Part shown: positions 6,601 to 13,363 of the stretch, piece after piece | Numbering within the stretch: the first letter of the stretch is position 1 | Layout: the number at the start of each line of letters is the position of its first letter | Source: Candidatus Wallbacteria bacterium | GTDB taxonomy: Bacteria > Muiribacteriota > UBA6191 > JACPRK01 | Assembly (NCBI GenBank): GCA_016199905.1 | Contig: JACQFU010000047.1 | Location: 1 to 13,702 of the forward strand | Length of the DNA stretch: 13,702 nt | Direction of reading: 5' to 3' | Notes under the pieces: generated by a model | What the model saw: only the letters and a program-made list of their open reading frames with translations | Told to the model about the DNA's origin: nothing | Databases searched by the model: none | Translations under genes and position numbers: made by a program

Positions 6601-9600
6601 AGCTTGAACCGCCAGCGCGCCATCTCCCGAGAAGCCGGCCACGCCCGTGCCTCCGGAGGTCTTGATCGTATTGGCGACCAGGTCGACCTTGCGGATGCGA
6701 TGGGCGCCACGATCGGCGATGAACAGTGAGCCCGACCCATCGAAGGCCAGCCGTGCCGGGCTGTCCAGGCAGGCTCGCGTCGCGGGCCCGTCGTCGCCTG
6801 CAGTCCCCGGAAATCCGGTCCCGGCCACCGTGCTGATGATCCCGTTATGAATGCGCCGAACGACATGGTTGCCCGTGTCGGCGATGAAGATGTCGCCGCT
6901 TGTCGGGTCCTGCGCGGCATACTCGGGGTTCTTGAGGCCGGCCGCGCGCGCCAATCCGCCGTCGCCCGAATACCCGCTGGTATTGAATGGCCCCGGGTCG
7001 GCGCCGCCGGCGATCGTGTCGATCGTCCCGCCCACGGTCATCTGGCGGATGCGATGGTTGGCCGTGTCGGCGATCAACAACGCACCCGAGGAAGTCGCTG
7101 CAACGCCACGCGGGAAACCGAACTTCGCGGCTGTGGCGGCTCCGCCGTCCCCGCTGAATCCGGGAGTGAAGATGCTGGACGTGTAGGCCGGAGGCGTCTT
7201 GCCGGCGGAAGCTTCCGTCTTGGTGACGCTCGACGCCGCCCCGGCCGGACCGGCGATGGTGCTCACGGTGTTCGCGAGACGATCGAGCTCTCGTATGCGG
7301 TTGAGGCTGCACTCCACATAGAACAGGTTCCCGTTGCGGTCGAGCCCGACATCGTCGGGACCCGAGATCAACGTGGCTGTCGGCGCCGAGCCCTCGGCGC
7401 TGGTGTTCACGGCAGCGAGGGGACCGACGACGGTGTCGACAAGCGGTCCCAGCGTCGCCGGGTCGGCGAAGGTCACGAGGACGTCATCCGATGTGCTGGC
7501 GTTGAACAGGCCGGACTCCGTCACCGTGAACCGCAGCGTATAGGTCCCGGCCACATTCGAAGTGATCCGGATGTTCGTATTGGTGGTCGGCAAGCCCGCC
7601 AGCGTCGAGGGGCCACCGACCTGGCTCCAGTTGAATTGAACGGAGTCGTTGTCCGGATCGAAGCCGGTGCCTCGAAGCGCCGTGGAGCGGCCTGTGGCAA
7701 CCGTCAGATCGGGACCGGCATTGGCCACGGGTGGCCGGTCCTGAGTCGGAGCCAGAACGTTGATCCGGCCCGCCGTGACAGTCACGTCGTTGGACGGGTT
7801 CGGGTCGGGATTGCTCGAATCGCCGACGCGGCCCCACAAGAAGTACTGTCCCGGGGCCGTGAAGCGGGAGAGGAAGACATTGAGCGTATCCGTCACCAAT
7901 CCCCCGGGTGGCACGCTGTACACATACCGGCTGCCCAGATTGAACGAGGACGGCGTGGTCGTGCCGCTGGCCGACAGGGCGAGCGAGAAGTAGGCGGACG
8001 GCGCCACCTGCCCGACAAGGGTATTGTTCAGGACCGAGAAGGGGACGGCGATGGCGGTGCCGGCGATGGCCGTCGCCGTCGGCATGGCCAGCGGCCCGAC
8101 CGACAGGTCCACGTTTGGGAGAGGCGGCGCGATGGTGAGCGTCAGAGGAGTCGGAGAGAACAAAAGGTTGTCGGTCAGGGTCGTCTCGCCCAAGACTCCT
8201 TGCCGATCGGCGGCCACTCCCACGAAGTAGGTTCCAGGCGAGTAGTAGTAGGTGTTGAGCTGCGTCTGGATCGTGGCAGTCCCGTTCGGTGCAATCGTCA
8301 CCGTCCTCGAGGTGTTGGCGTAGTTCGCGCCGTACTTGTCCAATTGCGGGACGTTGCTCAAGAAGAACTCGGCTGAAAACGAGAGCGGATCGAACTGGTT
8401 CGGGTCCGGCACCGTGTAGCTGAAACTGGCCGTCGCCGTGACGCTCCCGATGGTTGGAGCACTCTGCGGGCTGAACGTCAGGCCGGTGATCGCCAGGTTG
8501 ACCGCTGGCTGTCCCACCGTGAGCAGTCCGGCGCTGACCCGAACATTGTCGGTCCGATCGGAGTCGGGGAGCGCGTTATTCTTGTCGAGCACTCCAAGCA
8601 CAAAGTAGTTCCCGGCCGGGATGTTGTTCGGGATGAATCCACGGATGGCGACTTCTTTTCTCTCTCCAGGGTGCAGTTCCACCGTGATTTGGCCCAGGCT
8701 GCGATCCGAGCCGCCGTCGAACTTCGCGTCTGGCGAAAGGAATGCTTCCAGGTTGACGCTACGTTGCTCGGGATACCCGACCGAGGGAGCGTCGTAGAAC
8801 AGGGTCGCCGTGATCGGCAGCGCCTCCGCCGGGACGACGGAGCTCTTCGTCGCCTGGAAGGAGAACAGGCTGAAGTTCGTTTGCGGCGATCCCACGAAAA
8901 CCTGGTTCGAGCTGACACCGACGTTGTTGTCCTCGCGCTTCTCCGGGTACGCGTTGTCCGGGTCCAATTCGCCGATGACGAAGTAATTGCCGGGCCGGAT
9001 CGTGGACGGAATCGGCAGATTGAAGATTTCGGTCTTGGGCTGCTGCGGATAGAGCAGAGTCGAGGTCTGGGCTATCTTCGGGTCCGACAGTCGTTGGAGC
9101 ACCCCATCGAGACTGAGGTAGCCTTTCACGCCGACGTACTCGGACTGGTAGTCCCTGTTCGGAGCGTCGTAGTAAGCGCTGGCGCTCATGATCACGGAGT
9201 CGCCGATGCTGGCCACCGGAGCCAGCAGCTGTACGTTGGTGAAGTAGAAGTCCGCCTGCGGCGTCGTGACCGTCAATGGAAGCACCCGGGTGTTGTTCGA
9301 CTTGTCCGACTCGGCGTACTTGTTGGACGGGTCGAGCTGCAGAATCATGAAATAGTTGCCCGGGTTCTTGATGGAGAGATACTCGTAGATGCTGACGGTC
9401 AAGTTGATCGAGTAGGGCTGGTTTCGTGGCATGAAACGGCTGGTGGTGACGGTGTAGGAGGCGCCGCCGGGGGGGAGGACCGGCGTTGGGCTCAGACTCA
9501 CTCGAACGTCGAAGTACTGGTCCGATCCCCCTGCTGAGGCGGGCGCAGTGTCGTCGAGCCTCACGGTGATCGTCAGTGGCACGGTTCCCAGCACCGAGGT

Positions 9601-12600
9601 CGACGTGTAGGCCGCCGTGAAGTCGACGATCTTCGCGTCCAGCGTCGGCCCCGTGAGCGTGATCGCATTGGGATCGCCCAGGACGTTGTTCGCAAGAGAG
9701 GTCTCAGCCACCGCTCCGGACGGCGCAATGCGGCAGGTCAGGAAAAAGCTCCCCGTGGCCGTTCCGGGCGGAATGCGGAACGAGCCCTGAATCGGCTGCG
9801 CCGTGTTGGGGCTGATCGCAACCGTAGAGAAGGTTCCGTTGGTCAGCGGAACGACGCCGATCTGACCCTGAGGATCGCGGGAGAGGAAACCCTGCACGGA
9901 GACGGACAAGGGCAGTACTGGGGACGCAGTCGCCGTGTACTGAACGCTCACGCTGACCGGCAGCGTGTCGTTGGTGGAGAGCGTGCCCTTCAGAGCCTGG
10001 ACGTTGAGCAGCCCCACGTCCAGTGAAGAAGTCCCCACGGTAAGCGGGATCGCCGCCACCTTGTTGGCAGTGTTGGACTCGACGACCTCGCCGCCCGAGT
10101 TGGTCTGCATCAGCACGAAGTAGGAGCCGGGCGCCGTGCTCGGCGGGATGATCAGATCGACCTGATTCCCCGCCACCTGACGCGGTCCCAAGTAAGTCAT
10201 GTCGCTGGAATACTGATAACCATGTACCAGCAAGCTCAACTGGACGTCGCTGGAATCCAACCGATTGTCCCGCGACAGATAGAACAGATTGTTGACGTGG
10301 AAGAAGGTGTTGCTGGTGCTCCCCTGTACCGCCACGGTCACGGCATAGGTCGTGCGGACCAGCGATTCGGGTCCGACGGAAGAGGGCGCCTGGGGAAAAC
10401 GGAAGTCGACGATCTGCACGTCGAGGTTCGGATCGCCGATCGTCACCGTGCCGGGAGCGACGATGACGTTATTGTTCTCGTTGGTTTCCTGGACCTGACT
10501 ATCGCTGTCGACCTCTGCGATCAGGTTGTACACGCCGGCCTTCAACCCGGAAACTCCCTTCAGAAAGATCGAAGTCGTGAACAACCCGGGGGTGTTGGTC
10601 GTGATGGTCGCGGAAGCCGTCCCTATCTTGAGATCCAGGGCCCGATGGAGCACACGGTCCGTTGAGAGGTAGAACGCCGCGCTGACGGTCACGGGCGCCA
10701 CACCTGTCATGGCAGTGTCCATTGCCGCCGATAGCGTGATGGGAAGGCTCTCCGATAGCGACGCTGCGGGCTGTGTATCGAGCCGCGTCGGCCGCAGGTC
10801 GAGACGAACAGACGTCGCAGCAATGGTGTAGCCGGGGAGGTCAGAGCGGCTGGAACCCTCGACCTTCAAGTAATACGTTCCGGGACGCAGCATCGGAATG
10901 CTGGCCAAATTGAATGTGCCGGCGCCGTACGAGGACAGAGTCCGGATGGTCCTGATGCCGTCCTGATCGAGCAAGGTCACGGCGATGGAAGTGTCGTGGA
11001 TACAGCTGATCTGCAACGGCACGCCCTCGGTGGCCTGCACCAGGAAGAAGTCGATGTCCCCCGGGAAGTCGATCTTCCCGGACACCGGGGTGCCGCTGGA
11101 CAGGACGTCCCGTGGGGCGACGGCATAACGGAACTCTTCCGGCGCCAGCTCATTGGGCCGCTCGGGATGGTCGTCGCGAGGACGGAAGATGTGCACAGGG
11201 AAGCTCGAGGCGCGCACATTGTCGACCTCGCTCGTCTCGCCGATGGCCCCTGCTGGGGCGGCGACTGTCGGTGGATCGACCACTCCCACGACGAAGTAGT
11301 CGCCGGGGGGGACGTCGAGGACCGAGCTGCTCCGCAACGGGTTCGTCGGCGCTCGGGAGAACGCTCCGTTCACGATGTAGACCTGGTCGGAGGAGAGCAA
11401 AACGTCCGAGGGGTGAAACTGACCGTTCCGGGAAAGGTAGAAGTTGATGCCAGGAAACGGGTTCTGAAAGTCACCGGCTCGGTTGACGGTGAAGATTCCG
11501 TCGTAAGTGAGCGGAATCGTGCCGACAACGGAGGTGGCGTTCACCATCGGGGTAACGGAGCGCAGGGCCAGGTTCAGAGGCGATGCCAGGATGTCCACAC
11601 CGGTCATCGCGGCCTTCTTGTTGTTGGCTTTGTTCGTCTCGGTGAAGTAGTTGTAGACATCGACGTTGACGGTTGGAAAGTACGTCCCGGGCGCAAGCGT
11701 CGAGGGCACACGCAGCGATGCGGTTCCCGCTCGCGTCGAGCGCGGCGAGATCGAAAGGTAGTCGCTCGCATTGAACGAGAAGTCGTCGGCCGAAGGGGTC
11801 ACATCCCTCGACAGCCCGTACCCGACATAGACTCCCGCCGGCAAGAAAGTGGTATCCGGAGCCGTGTAGCCGACAAGATAGGTGAGCGGCACGATGGAGC
11901 CCGCGCTCGTTTGGGCCACCGAGGGCGTGACGGAGAGCAGCACGATGTCTGCGGGATTGGTCTGGATCTGGATGGCCTGCCCGCTTGCCAAGGTGTTGTT
12001 GGTTTCATCGAACTCGTGGATGCTTCCAAAAGGACTGCTGCTCGAGGTCGGGTCGATCTGAGCGATCAGGAAGTAGCGCCCAGCCTGGAGATACGAGGGG
12101 ATACGGAGCGTCTTGACATTGCCGAATCCAGGACCCAGCGGGCTGATCGACGGAGAATCGCTGTCGATGGAGGAGGTAAACGGGTCGAGCGTGGGAGTAG
12201 GCGACAGATAGAATCGAACTTGAGGGCTGGGTGTCGACACCTGCGCGCGTGCGATGAACCGGCCGGTGTAACTCACGGAGAGAGTGGCCCCGGCGCTCGT
12301 GGTCAGCGGCCCCGCGCTCACGGAGTCGAGGGCGAGGTCGATCTGCGACTGGGTCAGGGTGATCGTTCCGCCGACCAGGAGGTTGTCGGTCTCGTTGGAC
12401 TCGGTGAGGTACGAATAGTAGTCGGCCCGGCCAACCACGTTGTATCGGCCCTCGGCGAGCGCCGCAGGGATGGGGAACGTCGCGGTATATGGGTAAGTTT
12501 GGCCGACCACCGGATAGGCATAGTAGGTACCTAGGAACGGATCGGTCGCGTTGGCCGGTGCGTTCGCGGCACGCAGGAAGAAGGCATCCACGACATAAGA

Positions 12601-13179
12601 CAGAGAGGAGAAACTCAGACCTGCCGCAGCCGGAGCCAGGTCGGCTCGAAGGCCGGCGCGAATCGTGATGTTCTGGTTGACCGCCGTGGAGGAAAGCGTC
12701 GGATCGGCGCTCGTCATGACGAGGTTCACCACGGGAGGACCGACGTTCGTCTTGGCGGGGAAGTTCGCCTGGATCGCCTGGATGAAAGGCGAAAAACCCG
12801 GAAGCTGGTATCCGGCGGCGGACACCTGGAGCGTCTTGGTCCCCTGCGAGGCGTAGTAGTACCAGGTCAGGGAAAATGGCACGATCCGGACGCCCCCGGA
12901 AGTGACCTTCAGGGACGATACGCTGGCAGAGGAGTTGCCGCTGAAATCCGACGGCTGAACGTTCAAGCTGCTGAGTTGGACGTCCCGGTCGCCCGGATTG
13001 CTGATGACTACCTCGCCGGTCACGATCTGGCCGGGACTGACGGACGAAGGAAAGGTCAGCTGCCCGATCACTAGCTGCCCCCCGGCGATGGCAGCGCCAG
13101 GCACCGCCAGGAAATGCAACGTGGCAAAAAGAGTAAACACCAGACCCCGCGTGTGGGAACGATACGCGCTAGAATTCAC
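3604..13179 (-). CDS. Giant secreted multidomain protein (CARDB x12, PPC, PKD, NHL propeller)
   Basis: About 3,191 residues as read. The start is set to GTG 13179, because GGAGGT sits 6 nt upstream; a GTG at 13212 in the same frame lacks this and would add 11 residues before the signal peptide. The signal peptide (R-H-R n-region, core LVFTLFATLHFLAV) is probably cleaved after AIA near residue 32. Domains in order: an Ig-like N-terminus (about 33-147); four CARDB-like repeats (148-673); a PPC-type domain (674-790); eight more CARDB-like repeats (to about 1810); one PKD-like domain (1812-1910); an NHL six-bladed propeller (about 1930-2281); an Ig-like linker; about six PKD-like domains (2393-3083); and a C-terminal module with LDLISLPVLP and NEGYLIS. 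No enzyme active site, LPXTG or terminal anchor is visible. An adhesive, structural or ligand-binding surface role is inferred. The 3' end appears frameshifted. Confidence 0.9.
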   Translation of the reverse strand: MNSSAYRSHTRGLVFTLFATLHFLAVPGAAIAGGQLVIGQLTFPSSVSPGQIVTGEVVISNPGDRDVQLSSLNVQPSDFSGNSSASVSSLKVTSGGVRIVPFSLTWYYYASQGTKTLQVSAAGYQLPGFSPFIQAIQANFPAKTNVGPPVVNLVMTSADPTLSSTAVNQNITIRAGLRADLAPAAAGLSFSSLSYVVDAFFLRAANAPANATDPFLGTYYAYPVVGQTYPYTATFPIPAALAEGRYNVVGRADYYSYLTESNETDNLLVGGTITLTQSQIDLALDSVSAGPLTTSAGATLSVSYTGRFIARAQVSTPSPQVRFYLSPTPTLDPFTSSIDSDSPSISPLGPGFGNVKTLRIPSYLQAGRYFLIAQIDPTSSSSPFGSIHEFDETNNTLASGQAIQIQTNPADIVLLSVTPSVAQTSAGSIVPLTYLVGYTAPDTTFLPAGVYVGYGLSRDVTPSADDFSFNASDYLSISPRSTRAGTASLRVPSTLAPGTYFPTVNVDVYNYFTETNKANNKKAAMTGVDILASPLNLALRSVTPMVNATSVVGTIPLTYDGIFTVNRAGDFQNPFPGINFYLSRNGQFHPSDVLLSSDQVYIVNGAFSRAPTNPLRSSSVLDVPPGDYFVVGVVDPPTVAAPAGAIGETSEVDNVRASSFPVHIFRPRDDHPERPNELAPEEFRYAVAPRDVLSSGTPVSGKIDFPGDIDFFLVQATEGVPLQISCIHDTSIAVTLLDQDGIRTIRTLSSYGAGTFNLASIPMLRPGTYYLKVEGSSRSDLPGYTIAATSVRLDLRPTRLDTQPAASLSESLPITLSAAMDTAMTGVAPVTVSAAFYLSTDRVLHRALDLKIGTASATITTNTPGLFTTSIFLKGVSGLKAGVYNLIAEVDSDSQVQETNENNNVIVAPGTVTIGDPNLDVQIVDFRFPQAPSSVGPESLVRTTYAVTVAVQGSTSNTFFHVNNLFYLSRDNRLDSSDVQLSLLVHGYQYSSDMTYLGPRQVAGNQVDLIIPPSTAPGSYFVLMQTNSGGEVVESNTANKVAAIPLTVGTSSLDVGLLNVQALKGTLSTNDTLPVSVSVQYTATASPVLPLSVSVQGFLSRDPQGQIGVVPLTNGTFSTVAISPNTAQPIQGSFRIPPGTATGSFFLTCRIAPSGAVAETSLANNVLGDPNAITLTGPTLDAKIVDFTAAYTSTSVLGTVPLTITVRLDDTAPASAGGSDQYFDVRVSLSPTPVLPPGGASYTVTTSRFMPRNQPYSINLTVSIYEYLSIKNPGNYFMILQLDPSNKYAESDKSNNTRVLPLTVTTPQADFYFTNVQLLAPVASIGDSVIMSASAYYDAPNRDYQSEYVGVKGYLSLDGVLQRLSDPKIAQTSTLLYPQQPKTEIFNLPIPSTIRPGNYFVIGELDPDNAYPEKREDNNVGVSSNQVFVGSPQTNFSLFSFQATKSSVVPAEALPITATLFYDAPSVGYPEQRSVNLEAFLSPDAKFDGGSDRSLGQITVELHPGERKEVAIRGFIPNNIPAGNYFVLGVLDKNNALPDSDRTDNVRVSAGLLTVGQPAVNLAITGLTFSPQSAPTIGSVTATASFSYTVPDPNQFDPLSFSAEFFLSNVPQLDKYGANYANTSRTVTIAPNGTATIQTQLNTYYYSPGTYFVGVAADRQGVLGETTLTDNLLFSPTPLTLTIAPPLPNVDLSVGPLAMPTATAIAGTAIAVPFSVLNNTLVGQVAPSAYFSLALSASGTTTPSSFNLGSRYVYSVPPGGLVTDTLNVFLSRFTAPGQYFLWGRVGDSSNPDPNPSNDVTVTAGRINVLAPTQDRPPVANAGPDLTVATGRSTALRGTGFDPDNDSVQFNWSQVGGPSTLAGLPTTNTNIRITSNVAGTYTLRFTVTESGLFNASTSDDVLVTFADPATLGPLVDTVVGPLAAVNTSAEGSAPTATLISGPDDVGLDRNGNLFYVECSLNRIRELDRLANTVSTIAGPAGAASSVTKTEASAGKTPPAYTSSIFTPGFSGDGGAATAAKFGFPRGVAATSSGALLIADTANHRIRQMTVGGTIDTIAGGADPGPFNTSGYSGDGGLARAAGLKNPEYAAQDPTSGDIFIADTGNHVVRRIHNGIISTVAGTGFPGTAGDDGPATRACLDSPARLAFDGSGSLFIADRGAHRIRKVDLVANTIKTSGGTGVAGFSGDGALAVQAQLFSPEGVGIDTSGIGYVCDRDNNRIRRVDRATKVVTTLGGSGISGNLGDGGPAPKAQLASPHGMAIDSQQKVYFCDATGRIRVIGASVAPAAQPPAVVMRATDQAGSFSFLNDTNPATTGVYEVAVTYVGLSSSFNGNSLQLFVTPQGSNIPQTVTGTVIAGNITFTGVNLTPGTVYTFTLADSSGKPLSSQNVSEGRDPVAVIKPLGGDGQGPQTLHVDGTASFDLDAGDRIKTFFWAPLFPLGPDAISDSDKTKAQFTFPANKSGRYAFRLTVTDTTGRTNSKEAQITIINVPPTADPGPPRQFLLPNPASNISSDRTTLTIALDGRASRDANGDPIRYQWRMVRRPQIPNSTPRTTSPVILDATAPVARIKFAPDRNSDGVVLDAGPYLFELTTSDPLLAFSRKTVEVRALDPRNVFPNANAGLDRAVVVTRSGNSIEPRLSDPLDPNTKVAFVRLDGRESADSPPPGGLPRPLTYKWTVTSSPAGSAITGTLINGEQPPRFALPTFVPDLPGIYAIGLVVSNGQFESTTDTVNIDVSVRGLNAPPTAEFRVRGPTPGRVSTVSSPVLTFAVGDLVTLDGTFSSDRDDPNQLTYEWTQTEGDSVALAPSTTDSQPSFTPTTAGLYTFELVAKDLKGARSKPFRGSALVLSTGDFVPALALAANAAGAPGPGKDFGDEVTEGTTSSLRTAVGTKVTISATVVDPDVTHGRQRLTYLFSQVSGPTVALTTGLANTSSLQSQCEFTPTTSRVHVFEGRVIELDVRGSPTGVEAHRFLRVVVDSTQNHVPAARALATGGKAEIGLCQSVSLVGSGSDSETATGSLQFRWTQVAGPQVVLSNPFSQVTTFVAPDLGSDEPRDLYFALVVDDGRDQSEPSVVSVRLDPTTTSPYTFTPRRGLDLISLPVLPRTTPAYTAEDLSRLTSSPVVIRAYQGTDGAMLFQAWAPNLGLTPFEIHGNEGYLISSSYQAGTPITSPPRPLPWSADGPTCSRRRRAAR
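3930..6003 (-). repeat. About six tandem PKD/Ig-like domains in the giant protein
   Basis: This coding stretch holds successive beta-sandwich units of roughly 95-130 residues, each opening near a Pro/Ala/Asn-rich start (VPPTADPGP, FPNANAGLD, APPTAEFRV, NHVPAARAL). Each carries a mid-domain Y/F-x-W strand (RYQWRMV, TYKWTVT, TYEWTQTEG, RFRWTQVAG, FFWAPLF) and a G-x-Y-x-F/I strand (GRYAFRLTV, GPYLFELTT, GIYAIGLVV, GLYTFELVA). Units lie at about 6003-5715, 5715-5345, 5345-4960, 4960-4640, 4635-4245 and 4245-3930. They resemble PKD or the related K319/REJ-type modules. Confidence 0.75.
6335..7390 (-). repeat. Six-unit NHL-repeat beta-propeller in the giant protein
   Basis: Six repeats each end with a blade motif: NRIRELD, HRIRQMT, HVVRRI, HRIRKVD, NRIRRVD, GRIRVIG. 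Between blades recur GFSGDGG, GYSGDGG, GTAGDDG, GFSGDGA and GNLGDGG with LFIADRG- or IFIADTG-type strands. Six blades is the number expected for a closed NHL propeller, normally a protein, RNA or ligand-binding platform. The first inter-blade linker carries an extra segment of about 20 residues (SVTKTEASAG onward). Confidence 0.85.
7450..7745 (-). other. PKD-like domain preceding the NHL propeller
   Basis: It opens with PPVANAGPDLTV and contains DPDNDSVQFNWSQVGGPST and GTYTLRFTVTESG, a clear PKD/K319-type unit. It is set apart from the other PKD-like domains by the propeller, so the propeller is inserted into the PKD array. Confidence 0.75.
7750..10790 (-). repeat. CARDB-like repeats 5-12 of the giant protein
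   Basis: Eight tandem units of about 120-135 residues repeat at roughly 380-nt intervals. Each has a strand like FYLSRD or GFLSRD, then a P-G-x-Y-F strand (APGSYFVLM, NPGNYFMIL, RPGNYFVIG, PAGNYFVLG, SPGTYFVGV, APGQYFLWG), and ends in an acidic Asn-rich turn (TNENNNVI, TSLANNVL, SDKSNNTR, KREDNNVG, SDRTDNVR). The P-G-x-Y-F segment also recurs in DNA as a plus-strand block resembling gaagtag-ccggg. Unit starts lie near 10790, 10425, 10020, 9635, 9255, 8885, 8505 and 8115. Confidence 0.8.
10810..11160 (-). other. PPC-type (bacterial pre-peptidase C-terminal) domain within the giant protein
   Basis: It opens with RPNELAPEEF, continues with GKIDFPGDIDFFLVQATEG and ISCIHDTSIAVTLLDQDG, and ends MLRPGTYYLKVEGSS. 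This is the classic PPC pattern (D-x-D-x-F near the start, G-x-Y-x-x-x-V near the end). It splits the CARDB array into four and eight units. PPC domains are usually found at the C-terminus of secreted peptidases; no peptidase is present here. Confidence 0.75.
11175..12740 (-). repeat. CARDB-like repeats 1-4 of the giant protein
   Basis: Four units starting near 12738, 12350, 11945 and 11575 share a YLS-type strand (FYLSPTPT, YGLSRD, FYLSRN), a G-x-Y-F strand (AGRYFLIAQID, PGTYFPTVNVD, PGDYFVVGVVD) and a terminal acidic/Asn turn (SNETDNLL, FDETNNTL, TNKANNKK, TSEVDNVR). The first is the most divergent (GRYNVVGRAD). Confidence 0.8.
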
Positions 13180-13185
13180 GGCAAT

Positions 13186-13191
13186 ACCTCC
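13186..13191 (-). promoter_or_regulatory. Strong Shine-Dalgarno of the giant gene
   Basis: The minus strand reads GGAGGT followed by ATTGCC and GTG (13179-13177). This near-perfect site decides the start codon in favour of 13179 over the in-frame GTG at 13212, and it places the signal peptide at the very N-terminus. Confidence 0.85.
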
Positions 13192-13204
13192 ACTGTCACC
13201 CCAT

Positions 13205-13294
13205 TCAACCACCGCATTCGGGCGTTACCAACAGATTTCGTGCCACGGACAAAACGGCATCAATAAAGGATGCTTGGAGCACCGGACGGGGCAT
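13205..13294 (-). promoter_or_regulatory. Possible 29-codon leader ORF upstream of the giant gene
   Basis: An ATG at 13294-13292, one base after the CTTGCCTCG motif, opens 29 codons beginning MPRPVLQASF and ending at TGA 13207-13205, about 25 nt before the giant GTG. There is no homology and no clear Shine-Dalgarno. It conflicts with the sigma54-like promoter inside it, so at most one of the two is likely real. Confidence 0.15.
13230..13245 (-). promoter_or_regulatory. Sigma54-like -24/-12 promoter candidate for the giant gene
   Basis: The minus strand reads TGGCACG-AAAT-CTGTT. The -24 half matches the consensus TGGCACG in all seven positions and the spacing to the -12 half is correct. The -12 half is imperfect (CTGTT against TTGCW, so GC is GT). 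Transcription would begin near 13218, about 39 nt before the GTG start. The perfect -24 box and sensible distance support it; the poor -12 box is against it. Confidence 0.35.
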
Positions 13295-13295
13295 G

Positions 13296-13304
13296 CGAGG
13301 CAAG
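13296..13304 (-). repeat. CTTGCCTCG spacer motif, copy 1
   Basis: This 9-nt sequence lies in the spacer before the giant gene and matches the cores of 3541-3549 and 594-602 exactly, in the same orientation. I did not see it elsewhere in the window by eye. It lies about 50 bp upstream of the sigma54-like -24 box. Confidence 0.4.
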
Positions 13305-13363
13305 CTGGCCCGCAACCTGAGCCGCGGTCTGCACCCATTGGGGCAGCTCACTCCGAGGTCCTC

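Noticed and set aside
6847..8376. Long plus-strand open frame (509 codons)
   Set aside because: Antisense to the NHL, PKD and last CARDB-like regions; low-complexity composition and no recognisable family.
10996..12534. Long plus-strand open frame (512 codons)
   Set aside because: Antisense to CARDB-like repeats and the PPC domain; composition typical of a shadow frame.
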